This document shows, one piece after another, positions 46,701 through 57,908 of a DNA stretch of 64,000 nt. Numbering within the stretch: position 1 is the first letter of the stretch; each line of letters begins with the position of its first letter. The notes beneath the pieces were generated by a model. It made no database searches and had not been told where the DNA came from. It saw only the letters and a list, made by a program, of their open reading frames with translations. The position numbers and the translations under genes were made by a program. The DNA is from Mercurialis annua (Eukaryota > Streptophyta > Magnoliopsida > Malpighiales > Euphorbiaceae), in the NCBI RefSeq assembly GCF_937616625.2, contig NC_065570.1, positions 22,592,046 to 22,656,045 of the forward strand, written 5' to 3'.

Positions 46701-47607
46701 TTCACCTTTTTAGCGATTTAAGCCAAACGTTATGAAACAAAACCAAATGTTTACAAACGTTATAAAACAAATCCAAACGTTTCACCTTTTATGTGACTGA
46801 AGCCAAATGTTTAAAATGTTACGAAACGAATCAAAACGTTTCACATTTTTAGCAATTTAAGCCAAACGTTTGCAAATGTTACGAAACAAATCCAAATGTT
46901 TCACCTTTTTAGCAATTTACGCCCAATGTTTACAACCATTACGAAACAAATCCAAGAGTTTCACCTTTATAGCAATTTAAGCCAAACATGTATTAATGTT
47001 AAGAAACAAATCTAAACGTTTCAAAATTTAAGCGATTTAAGCCAAACGTTTACAAACGTTACAAAATAAATCCATGCGTTTCACCTTTTTAGCGATTTAA
47101 GCCAAATATTTACAAACTTTACAAACAAAACCAAATGTTTCGCCTTTTTGGCAATTTAAGCCAAACGTTTTCACCTTTTTAGCAATTTAAGCCAAACGTT
47201 TACAAACGTTACGAAACAAATCCAAACGTTTCATAATTTTAACGTTTTAAGCCAAACGTTTACAAACGTTATGAAACAAATACAGACGTTTCTCTTTTTT
47301 AGCGATTTAAGCCAAACGTTTACAAACATTTTCAATTTTTTAGTGATTTAAGCCAAACGTTTGCAATCGTTACAAAATAAATCCAAACGTTTCCCATTTT
47401 AGTCATTTAAGCCAAACATTTACAAACGTTACGAAACAAATCCAAACGTTTCGCCTTTTCAGGAATTTAAGCCAAACGTTTACAAACGTTACGAAATAAA
47501 ACCAAATGTTTCACCTTTTTAGCGATTTAAGCCAAACATTTACAAACCTTACGAAACAAAACCAAACATTTCACCTTTTTAGCAATTTAAGCCAAACATT
47601 TACAAAC
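43741..47607 (+). repeat. 60-bp satellite array, forward orientation
   Basis: Satellite resumes directly at the truncated LTR. It contains insert copy 2 (43962-44058), marker A at 46098 and marker B at 46448. The post-B signature repeats that at 8785 and 25447: a shortened monomer near 46555, the ACACGTTTATAAA variant near 46600, then TTTTTTAGCGATTGAAG. It ends at a microhomology with a Tekay LTR fragment. Confidence 0.95.
43962..44058 (+). other. Non-satellite insert, copy 2
   Basis: About 97 bp matching the first part of 9366-9499, including GTGAGTAACACGCG and TAGTACTCCTTCTATTTGGG, ending at GACTGAACC where satellite resumes. It lacks the GGTTTGATTTG tail of copy 1. Both copies interrupt the monomer at the same place (after AAACGTTAYGA). 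Confidence 0.7.
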
Positions 47608-48840
47608 GTTGGGAACTGTAGTCGTTTTAAAAGGCTAGCACACTACCTTGGGAACTGTAGTCGTTTTACAAACCTGACATGTTGTGTTGAGCTATACTGC
47701 AGTAAGGCTAGCACACTACCTTGGGAACTGTAGTCGTTTTAAAAGGACTATATAAGTATTTAAGTACTTTGTTTTCGTTTTAAAAGATAAGAACTCACCT
47801 AAGCTTAATTTGCCTAACCTTGTTATTTGGTTTGAATGGAATACTTTGGATATACTTAGTTGTACTTTGGTTACCGTGGTTGATTCTTTGGTTGTGCATT
47901 GAAATGCTAGTCCTATGTGGAGTCTAGTATTCTTAGAGTTAGGGGTTGTTTGGATTTTAACTTGTATAATGTTTTAGACCCGTCGAGTGCACGTGCTTCG
48001 GAGTCTACGCAGGGTTAACTGTTTGCCAAGATTCACGTGGACAAGCAAGCAGTGAGTTTATAGTGTTATTTACCGCTTTATTAAGTACCGCACATTATTT
48101 TAGTATATCAAATGTTTGTGATTTGTTTTAAGGATTATGGATCTGGATTGAAACGAGCTACTCGATAGGCTTGTATCGAGACTGTGTGCACCGGTAAGTA
48201 CTTTGGGATTGGCTGACCAATGTCTGGCCTACTATAGGAATCGATGAGGATTTGTTCCCATCTACTTTGGGTTAAATACTTTGGGATTTCATTTCAATAC
48301 TGTCTTCCATAATCAAGTATATATATTAGTATAAAAGGATTTGTATTAAGGGTTTTAAACTTAATAAATGTAAATAGCATTATGAACTCATCTCAGTATA
48401 TCTGACCCTATTGTTTTCCAAACTTTCCAGGTTTATGATTTGAGAGCGTTGGTCATCTCCAATCTTTTTATTCCTCGGAGGTCTTTTTATGTTATCAGAC
48501 TAGTCAACTGTTCTCAGACCGCAGTAGAACTAGTTGTCTTTAATATTGTACTTTGGTTTGTCGTAGTGGTACGACTTTTATATTATTATACTTTGGTATG
48601 TTACATTGGATTATTCATATATGAGGCATGTTTCATAGTTTTGAATTTCTATTAAGTAATTATATTAGAACTTCTATATAAGTTGTTAGACTTAGGCTGA
48701 AGTCTCGGTTGCCCCCGCGCATTGATTTTCTTGCAGGTTTATATTGAATATAAGGTTTTCCGCGAGGCTTGCTACGGGTTTTGGTACGACCATACCCATA
48801 CCCTAGCGCCGGTCGCGATCCATGAAATTGGGTCGTGACA
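47608..48840 (+). mobile_element. 3' part of a Tekay-family LTR
   Basis: Corresponds to roughly the last 1.2-1.3 kb of the Tekay LTR, ending GGGTCGTGACA at 48840. The left end begins inside the LTR at GGGAACTGTAG and carries a local triplication: TTGGGAACTGTAGTCGTTTT occurs at about 47609, 47649 and 47720. The TATATAAG motif is at 47749-47756. It has no internal domain and no TSD. A small open frame near the end (48440-48655) is the same LTR-derived one as at 24389. Confidence 0.88.
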
Positions 48841-50496
48841 CGCCTTTTTAGCGATTTAAGCGAAAAGTGACGAAACAAATCCAAACGTTTCACCTTTTAA
48901 GCGATTTAAGCCAAACATTTACAAACGTTACGAAACAAATCAAAACGTTTCACCTATTTAGCAATTGAAGCCTAACGTTTACAAAGGTTATGAAACAAAT
49001 ACAAATGTTTCACCTTTTTAGCGATTAAAGCCAGACGTTTACAAAAGTTACGAAATAAAACCAAACGTTTACAAATATTATGAAACAAATTCAAACTTTT
49101 CACCTTTTTAGTGATTGAAGCCAAACATTTAAAACGTTATGAAACAAATCCAAACGTTTCCCATTTTTAGCAATTTAAGCCAAACGTTTAAAAACATTAC
49201 GAAACAAATCCAAGCGTTTCACCTTTTTAGTAATTGGTGCCAAACATTTACAAACGTTACGAAAGAAATCCAAACGTTTTTCCTTTTTAGCGATTTAAGC
49301 GAAACGGTTACAAACGTTACGAAACAAATCCAAACGTTTCACCTTTTTAGCGATTTTTGCCCAACGTTTAAAAACGTTACGAAACAAAACCAAACGTTTC
49401 ACCTTTTTAGCGATTTAAGCCAATCGTTTACAAACATTTTCACCTTTTTAGCAATTTAAGCCAAACGTTAAGAAACAAATCTAAACGTTTCACCTTTTTA
49501 CCGATTTAAGCCAAACGTTTAGAAACGTTACGAAACAAATCCAAACGTTTCACGTTTTTGGCGATTAAAGCCAAACGTTTACAAAGGTTATGAAACAAAT
49601 CCAAACGTTTCACCTTTTTTGCGATTGAAGCCAATTCAAATATTTACAAACGTTAGGAAACAAATCCAAACGTTTCACCTATTAAGTGATTAAAGCCAAA
49701 TGTTTAAAACGTTACGAAACAAATCCAAACGTTTCACCTTTTTAGATATTTAAGACAAACGTTTACAAACGTTACGAAACAAATCCAAACGTTTCACCTT
49801 TTTACCGATTTAAGCCAAACGTTTACAAACGCTACGAAACAAATCAAAATGTTTCCCCTTTTTAGCGATTTAGGCCAAACGTTTACAAAAGTTACGAAAC
49901 AAATCTAAACGTTTTATCTTTTTAGCGATTTAGCTATTTAAGCCAAACGTTTACAAACGTTATGAAACAAATCCAAACGTTTCGCCTTTTTAGCGATTTA
50001 AGCCAAACGTTTACAAACATTACGAAACAAATCCAAATGTTTCACCTTTTTAGCAATTTAAACCAAATATTTACAAACGTTAAGAAACAAATCTAAGTGT
50101 TTCCCCTTTTTAGCGATTTAAGTCAAACGTTTACAAAAGTTAGGAAACAAATCCAAACGTTTCCCTATTTTAGCGATTTAAGCCAAACATTTAAAATGTT
50201 ACGAATCAAAGTTATGAAATAAATCCAAACGTTTCACCTTTTTAGTAATTTACGCCAAACTTATACAAACATTACGAAACAAATCCATGCTTTTAACCGT
50301 TTTAGCAATTTATGCCAAACGTTTACAAACGTTACAAAATAAATCCAAGCGTTTCACCTTTTTAGCAATTTAAGCCAAACATTTATAAACATTACTTAAT
50401 AAATCCAAACGTTTCATCTTTTTAGCTATTTAAACCAAACGTTTACAAACGTTACGAAACAAATCCAAATGTTTCACCTTTTTCGCGATTTAAGCC
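48841..50496 (+). repeat. 60-bp satellite array, forward orientation
   Basis: The last satellite block of the window. It joins a retrotransposon integrase fragment at 50497, apparently in frame with the satellite's open frame, which produces a chimeric frame at 50469-50951 that is not a gene in itself. Confidence 0.95.
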
Positions 50497-50772
50497 AAAC
50501 TCTTTTAGGGATGTTTCCTTATAGGTTAGTCTTTGGAAAACCGTGTCATTTACCCGTCGAGTTGGAACATAAAGCTTATTGGGCAATAATGCAACTGAAC
50601 TATAACTTCAAATCTGCTGGTGAAAAGCGATTATTGCGGCTCAATGAGTTAGATGAAATACGGCGAGATTCATTCGAGAATGCGCGGATATACAAGGAAC
50701 GCGCCAAGGTTTGGCACGAAAGACGGATCAAACGGAGAGAGTTCAAGGAAGGACAAAAAGTCTTATTATTCA
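50497..50772 (+). pseudogene. Athila/Tat-like integrase C-terminal fragment, left part
   Basis: About 92 residues matching the region after the integrase core in Athila/Tat-type Gypsy elements: [54 protein letters not shown] and EGQKVLLF. The catalytic core and everything upstream are missing, replaced by satellite. The fragment is cut at 50772 by insertion of the minus-strand element; the remainder resumes at 60413. Confidence 0.92.
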
Positions 50773-53391
50773 TGTCACGACCCAAAATATTGAGCCGCAA
50801 CCGGCGCTGGGGGACGAGAGTGGTAGCTCAGGAACCTGTAGCAAGCCTTAAATCACTAATAATTTATCGCATTAATAAACAAATAATATTTAATCACGGA
50901 AGCAAACATATTTATATAACATATAACCAAATATTTACATTAACTGTTTAAACCTCGCGGGCTCCAGTTACCGTACCCTGTACGAACTGGCCTCACGGTA
51001 CTATATACATCAGTTAATGTCTCAAAACATCTCACCGACATCTGGGGCCGTGGATCATATATAAAACACGTAGCCTATCAAAGACATATAGAACAAAGAC
51101 AGCAAGTAATATATACAATCAAAATGAACTGATGTCTAGGCTACTACTCTGTCGACACAGGAGCAATACTGCAGCATTCACAGAAGTCAGAAACTATACA
51201 TACACAGCTGACTTCTGGACTTCAAAATTGGCCTCTAGCTAGGTCCACAAACTAAGCACCTTGAAGACATCAAATGTGAGGGGTCAGTATTTGGGAAAAT
51301 ACTGAGTGAGTTGGCATTTACTAACAGTATTAATATAGAAACATAGCATCGCATCTCAAGAAAACAATAATATAAAACATATAAACATGTATTTGATATG
51401 TACGAAACTAATATCCTACCATGCGACACATCTCTCGAATAATCATATATCGTTCAACCCAATCGTAAATTTCAAGTTGTGAGTCCAACTCACTGGTGGG
51501 TCCAACCCACTAGATACGGTAACTTCCAGACTACACCGTAGCCGAGTCCACTCTCGTATCGAATTCATATCATATCATACATATCCAATCATTTCTCAAA
51601 TGGAAACACACTAGACTGACTCATTACTGGTGATCACACAGCCTATTGACACCCAATAGGTAGCTAGTTTCTTCGGATCGCATACTAGTTCTCGTATATA
51701 GAAATTAATAAAACGTATAACATTTCAATAAATTATATATAATGCGATGCGTGTAAACAGTATATATATCTAAATAAAATAACTTTAATATATAATACAC
51801 AAAAGTAAAGTGCAACTCACAGTGACTGCTATCCACTCTATAATGAAATCGATGTGGTGGTATGCTCGTACTAGTCCAACTCTAGTGCCCTCACTGCTCA
51901 GTCGTACGTCTGATACATATTAATTAACGTTTAATAGTCAGACGTAAATCTTTTGTTTATACCTATAATACTTTCATAATTTAAGTATTGGTTTCATTCT
52001 TAGTATTATTCACGTATTCAATAACTCTTAGTTGTCTCCACGACTTATCGAATACCATTCCTTGTATTCGAGAATAATATAATTTACTTAACGTTTTTCA
52101 TTATCGTTACTCGCGTAAAACGTCGAGCTAAATCTCACTTTTTGACGTATCGAGGTCTTCAATTGAATTTTATGGTTTAATGTTCAAAATTATCGAAATT
52201 TGGGTCAAACTAGGTCAAAAGTCCATTTCGGTCCCCCAAATCCACTATGCGGGTGCATAGTTTGGCTATTCGCGCGCATAGCCTGAGCTACGCGGGCGCA
52301 TAGCATGGCTATGCGCCCGCCTAGCCTCAGCTATGCGCCCGCCTAGCCTCAGCTACGCGGGCGCATAGCCTCAGCTATGCGCCCGCCTAGCCTCAGCTAC
52401 GCGGGCGCATAGCCTCAGCTACGCGGGCGCATAGCCTCAGCTACGCGGGCGCATAGCCTCAGCTACGCGGGCGCATAGCCTCAGCTACGCGGGCGCATAG
52501 CCTCAGCTACACGGGCACATAGCTGACCGCTATGCGGGCGCATAGCTGACCGCTATGCACAGCCCCGGAAACGTCATTTCCGGGTTGTTTCGCCGCACCC
52601 CGACCTACTACAACTTCCATTCTCTCAAAACCCGCATCATAAGTTCTCCAAAATGTTAAAAACGACTTAAATACGTTGAATTCGACATCCTTCCATAACA
52701 AATATCAAAACAGCCAACTAAACCTCAATTTCCACACCAGTTATCGATTTGTTACCTTGATTTGAAGATTTCAATGGATAGAGCTTTCAATTCTGAAGAC
52801 ATCGACGCGAAAATCGCTTGAATCGGACGTCGAACGGAGAAACGGCGGCGAAATAATCTTGATCGGCGTTAGCTTCTGGAGCTTTCTGTCTTCTTCCTTT
52901 CTGATTTCTTCATTCGAATGAAATCTCATATATTGTTTGGTTAAAGGTTCATTTTGATCCTTCTTTTCTTTCTTTGTTACAATTTATCCTTTAAACTTTT
53001 CATTTGTTCAATTTAGTCCATAACTAAATTGATAAATTCTTTTATTATAGCTTATACGTATTATTTACCTTCAATAAATAATACAAATCTCAATATTAAT
53101 ACTTTCCCGTCAAAACCTACAAATTTCCATTTTCGACAAAAAGTGGCTAAATTACCACTTTGGTCCCTGTACCTTATTTTTGGGCTTTTCTTGCCATTTT
53201 TCCTTTTAACTCCAATTCTAACTTTAGAATTGAAGTATAACCTTAATTTTTGCATAATTAATTTCTAAAAACCGACCTACTTGAAACTTATTTACTTTAT
53301 CTTTTCAGAAATTCTTCTGATATCGCCACTCTGGCGAATCAAAACTGGACACGTGGTCCAATTGGCTAATTAATTATTTTGGGGTATTACA
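50773..53391 (-). repeat. 3' LTR of gag-only element
   Basis: 2619 bp; the plus strand begins TGTCACGACCC and ends GGGGTATTACA. It carries an expanded palindrome array (52252-52558) that accounts for most of its extra length over the 5' LTR. Small open frames (51235-51429, 52507-52701, 53029-53268) are shared with the partner LTR and look non-genic. Confidence 0.92.
52252..52558. repeat. GCGGGCGC near-palindrome minisatellite, expanded
   Basis: About 13-14 units with a predominant 22-bp repeat, CTACGCGGGCGCATAGCCTCAG. The core TATGCG-GG-CGCATA is palindromic around GG, and some units are inverted (GCGCCCGC). The central units are nearly identical, indicating recent expansion. Confidence 0.92.
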
Positions 53392-53404
53392 TTCTCCCCC
53401 CCTT
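53392..53404 (-). promoter_or_regulatory. Polypurine tract
   Basis: AAGGGGGGGAGAA on the minus strand, directly preceding the 3' LTR of the element. Confidence 0.8.
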
Positions 53405-56364
53405 ATAAAAATTCTTCCTCAAATTTTCATAAATCTTGTTATGGTCTCATGATTGTTCTTCTATTTTCCTTGCCGTCCATTAATACGTATTGGTTGTATA
53501 TTTTCTTGTACTTTGACTTTTACTTCTCTTCTTATAACTTCCTGCCATTGTATAGTTGAGACTTTTCTTGTCGTTTCTTTTTCCTAAACTATTAGCTTTT
53601 TGCTTATAGCTGTAACTTCGTGCTCATTGCTAATCGATTGTCTATTCAACTCATAATAGCTGATTGCTGTTACGTCGTTGAGAATTTTCTTACTGGTACC
53701 TTCGTCTCATCTGTTATCTTTTCCGAAATAGAATAGTCCTTGGACGTATTCTTGATGTCGTAGTCCTTGCGTCATTGCTACCTGGTTGTCACTAATCATA
53801 ATCTAATGTTTTCTCGTTTCATCATTTCATTCTTAGTAGCCATTGAATTGGTACTCGTCTCTTTTATACGTGAATAGTCATGACGTGTTGATTTCATCTT
53901 TAATGACGTACTTACTTTATTCGTATTCCTATGAATATTTTTCTCTCGTAATCATAACCTGCAGTTATGATCTTTACTATCGTCTGAAGTTATCATTTTC
54001 CTTTCTTAACTGGTTCTTGTCTTTTCTTACTCCTTTCTTTCATTATCTGACACTTCGTTCCTTATTAGCCAACCTTTTTCAACTTATACCTCGTCTATCA
54101 CCTTCACTGTTTCTTAACATAACTAAGTCTAATACATTCTTTATTATCTACAATTCTTCTTTTCTTTGCTTATTTAAGCTATCGTGAACTTCACGTTGCT
54201 CTGTTGGTCGTGATCCTTCATCCTTTACCATTGTCTTAAATGTTTCATTTCACGTTACTTTCGATCATATGGCTTGTACAGTTGCCCTGATTTACTAGTA
54301 CTACTGTTTTTCTTGTCCTCTTTACTTCTCTCTAGTTGCTCCTTTAAGGTTCGTCTCGAATTTCTTATTGACTTATCAGTCAAAGCTGTCTTTCCTTTAC
54401 ATCGCAATTTCTTATTCATGATGACCTCATAAGAATCTCACATATTTCTTTAACATTTAAATTTCTTAAGAATCCTTCTTCCTGACTATTCTTTGCTTAA
54501 CTTCATCTTGAACTTTCATCCTTAGCGGATTCAGTAGATCCTTAATAAGTTATTTACTTCCTTAATCGTGATTCCTTCCTACTGTATAATCAATTTCCTC
54601 TTTTATCTTACACGTCAATTTCTTATTCTCAATTAACTCTACGACTTTATTTTCGCTCATTAAGATATTATCTTAATATTGATTGTAACCGTTCCTCAGC
54701 TTATCTTTATTCTGTCCTTTATTTCCTTCTTGAAGTGTTTTTCGATTATTTTTAACATTTTAATTTATACTTGACCTTGTAACTCCCAAAATTAGGGAAT
54801 AATTCCGACTTTGTTGTCCTATTTACCTTATGCTTCTTTAACACTTGTAACATGGTCTTTAATTGCCTTTTTAAATAACTTGGTTCCTCTGTACCTATAT
54901 CGACTTTTGTCTTGTCTTTTACTTGCTATATCTGTTACATCTCCCTTCCGTTTGTAGCATCTTGATTGTTGCTGTTCTATTCTGTCAATCCTTCCGATAG
55001 GTTTTTAGAACTTTCCATTTATTCATCTTATTAGACCTCAAGGGTATATGAGTCTTCTCATTACTTTCTCTTTCATGTTACTCACCATTCTTAAATTTAC
55101 TGACACATATGCTTATACATGTGCCTTTCTCTTTATATTAAAGTTTTATAACTTAACTTTTCTCCTTTCTTTGACTTCACTAAATATCAGTCAACTAACA
55201 TCATTCGTTTCTTGATCTATCAAATTTTGAACTTTCACATCTTACAAAATCGTCTTTTTCGTCGTTTCATATCCTTTCTCTTTCTACTTCTGTATCTTCT
55301 AATACTAACATCTATAAGGTTACATATCCTTAAAATGTTACTTATTCCCATATAAGGATAATTATTATATGCTTCATCGTTATGTATTCGTTACGTTTCT
55401 TTCGTCTAACATGACTCTCTGTTCTTTTATCCTTTGTTCTATCATAAGGATAAATACTGTATCCTTAAATATTGCCAGTGCATCGCATTTTACTTGCGTA
55501 TGCTCTCCGGCGATAACTCCTCATTCATATTCTCCTTTAGCTTTATTAGCCTTGTTGCAATTAATCATTATATGGCTTTATTTTGTTATTGGGGTTTATT
55601 TTACAATTTTAGTCTTATTTATTAAGAGTCTTTTATTATTCGTCGCAGAGTTTCACATCTGAGTTCATTTACTAAATAAAAGATTTCAAAACATTCTTCG
55701 GCTGATCAGCTCTTTAAACTACTTTTCATAAATCGTTCGAAATCATCAATACAGTTGTAGCTCAGAGTGATGACACCTCTCATCACCAAAGAGTTGCTCG
55801 AAATTGCATTTTCTTTTTCCATTACAAAAATATGATGCATGATCTAAAATTTTGAAAATCATTCTTTTATGCATTCTTATCGTGATTATGCAATGTCACA
55901 TATGATGTCTGAGCACAATTGTACTTTGAGAAATCATAAAAACTTTCAAAATTTTCCTAAAATCGTAAGTTTACTCTAGACTGTACACTCTGCAACTATC
56001 AACGGCTTTCTCTATACTTATTGAGTATATTTCAATTTTTTTTGTATTGCTGTCATTTTCTGTCATTTACAGACTATTTTTCTGTCACATCACTTCTTTC
56101 TCCATATCTCCGATAACTCAATTTAATTCAAAATTTTCTACTGCTGTAATCACCACATCCACTTCTGCAACATCCTGTACTATATCATATAAAATGCAGA
56201 TACCGATGTTCCACATCGATTTCCTCTTCTAGTAATATATCTTTTCCTTTACAACTACTAGAACGTAATATAGGAATTACGTTCACTACAAATGTATTAT
56301 GTAGGGTGTATTATATTATTGTTTTTGTAAGTTATGTTTATATATTCTTTTATTAGGCGAGTGT
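53405..56364 (-). other. Noncoding internal region
   Basis: About 3 kb, T/C-rich on the plus strand (purine-rich in element orientation), with no retroelement domain detected on either strand. Short open frames such as 53843-54187 and 55369-55662 have Ser/Leu/Phe-rich low-complexity products and are not supported. It holds the conserved hairpin block at 55752-56010. Confidence 0.75.
55752..56010 (-). other. Conserved noncoding block with hairpin, copy 2
   Basis: Shares with 38655-38960 the series GATGACACCTCTCATC, CCAAAGAGTTGC, TGATGTCTGAGCACAATT and ACACTCTGCA. On the minus strand GTGATGA-GAGGTG-TCATCAC forms a perfect 7-bp stem, two pairs longer than in the other element, around a similar 6-nt loop. 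Confidence 0.6.
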
Positions 56365-57456
56365 TTAATAATAGCGCTTCCTATAGGTTCTCGCTTTCCG
56401 AGGTATTATTCTATAGGCGTATCCTATTACTGACATTTGATCATGCAATGCAACAGTCATATATGCACAGTAATGTAAACACATAAACATAATACTCAAA
56501 GCATATAAATCGCTTATTCTTGGAGGTGCCTGATGCGGAATGCTAGGTTCCCTAATAACTACGCCTGTGTGTCGGCCCCTAACTGTTCTACCTGAGTTTC
56601 TTCCACCTCTTTGCACAAAGTAAGGGTTAGTTCTAATTCTGGAGGACGTGCTGACGTAGTCTGGGTGGTACTCACGTCTAAAATAGAAAGGTCGTACTGG
56701 ATCGCCCGCCCACTCATGCTCAGTCTCGATCCTACGGGCCATCGTAGTGAGCGTGCCGAAATGTTCACCCACGTGTTCATATAGCTTACTAAACTCAGGT
56801 CCTAAACCTCTGACATACCTACGGTTGATGGTTCTGTTACCTTCATCCAGATCAGGAACTCCCTCAACCATTCGCAGAAAATCAGTAGAATACATTCCTA
56901 CTGTTAGCATTCCTCGAGAGAAGGAGCGCATTTGTCTCCTAACTTGGTCTAGAGCTATATGTGCCTGACCATTTTCTATATTTGCATCTTCTCTCAATTC
57001 ACAGTATCTCTGTACCCTAGACCAGAAATGCTCACTTCTATACTGTTCTACGTCTGACTCTTCTAACAGTCCCTCTTCTTCAGACTCTTCCTCCTGAGGA
57101 TCTTCTTCTTCTGCCTCGTCTTCTAGTTCCTCTTCTAAATCCTCCCCAGGATCCTGTTCTGGGTCTTCCTCGGGATCCTCCTCCGGATCTTCCTCTGGTT
57201 CTTCCTCATCTTCTTCACTATATACTATTTCTAGCGAGTGTACTCTACCTTTGTTGCCAGAAGAACTACCAATCTCCGATACAGACATATATCCATTCTG
57301 ATATATTTCTGGTGATCCTCTATTATCTGTGTGGAATCCGTTCTGATGGACCCCAGATGGTTCGCCTACTTCATTGTGAAACCCATTTTGGAAAATAGGA
57401 GGCGCTTCCTCCCGTTCTTCCTCAGCATGCGATTGAGCTCCGTTTTGCACAGACAT
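56365..57456 (-). CDS. gag: Gag-like protein with acidic repeats, no zinc knuckle
   Basis: An intact frame of about 363 codons from the chosen ATG at 57456 (MSVQNG). An in-frame ATG at 57546 would add 30 residues of leader-like sequence that I consider less likely. The N-terminal third is polar with repeated QNGF/QNGY motifs. It is followed by a strongly acidic segment with EEDPEEDPEEDP-type repeats. The C-terminal half contains RRYVRGLGPEFSKLYEHV and ARRIE, which align with RYVKGLG...ARRME in the Tekay-like gag at about 17760-17860, identifying a Gag capsid C-terminus. The RGGR segment may bind RNA, but no CCHC knuckle is present. It lies just inside the primer site, as gag should. The lack of stops contrasts with the Tekay-like copy. 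Confidence 0.75.
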   Translation of the reverse strand: MSVQNGAQSHAEEEREEAPPIFQNGFHNEVGEPSGVHQNGFHTDNRGSPEIYQNGYMSVSEIGSSSGNKGRVHSLEIVYSEEDEEEPEEDPEEDPEEDPEQDPGEDLEEELEDEAEEEDPQEEESEEEGLLEESDVEQYRSEHFWSRVQRYCELREDANIENGQAHIALDQVRRQMRSFSRGMLTVGMYSTDFLRMVEGVPDLDEGNRTINRRYVRGLGPEFSKLYEHVGEHFGTLTTMARRIETEHEWAGDPVRPFYFRREYHPDYVSTSSRIRTNPYFVQRGGRNSGRTVRGRHTGVVIREPSIPHQAPPRISDLYALSIMFMCLHYCAYMTVALHDQMSVIGYAYRIIPRKARTYRKRYY

Positions 57457-57893
57457 GCTGAAAAGAAACAATTTCAAACATAAGCGACCATCTGAGTCCA
57501 TTTCCACACGCAATTCCAATATCAACTTATAAAATGCTGTAAACATTTAGCATTTAATCCATCCGCAAGTAATTCGCAAGCAGATAACCATTTAACAATC
57601 TTAGCGCAAGAAATAAACACTTAATTATCTCAATCGTTCGTATATACATATGCTAATTATTTGTTATCGTAATAACCCTGATTTGCGCGCGCCACGTCAC
57701 TTACTACTAATGCACATATCACACAAATGCAGACAACTAAGGTCCGACTCCATGCTGCAGTAGTTCCTAGGTATACTTACTGACGGAATATTTCCAGTCA
57801 AACTGACAATCAGACAAATCTGGCAGTGGTAACTGGGCCAACTGCTCTCAAACAAGCATCAAAACAAACTTGCAGTGGTAACTGGACCAACTT
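57457..57893 (-). other. Untranslated leader of gag-only element
   Basis: About 440 bp between primer site and gag start with no gene. Near the primer site a ~60-bp segment (GCAGTGGTAACTGG-CCAACT) occurs twice, around 57823 and 57872, giving a partial duplication of the primer-site region. Confidence 0.65.
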
Positions 57894-57906
57894 CTCTGAT
57901 ACCAAC
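57894..57906 (-). promoter_or_regulatory. Primer binding site, tRNA-Met type
   Basis: Minus strand TTGGTATCAGAGA begins 3 nt after the LTR; 12 of 13 bases equal the site of the Tekay-like element. Confidence 0.85.
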
Positions 57907-57908
57907 AT

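Noticed and set aside
50469..50951. 160-codon frame fusing satellite, integrase and LTR sequence
   Set aside because: Only 50497-50772 is real integrase sequence. The left part is satellite and the part after 50772 is the inserted element's LTR, so the frame is accidental.
53843..54187. 114-codon Ser/Leu/Tyr-rich frame in the gag-only element
   Set aside because: Plus-strand frame opposite to the element's orientation in a T/C-rich noncoding region, with no recognisable domain.
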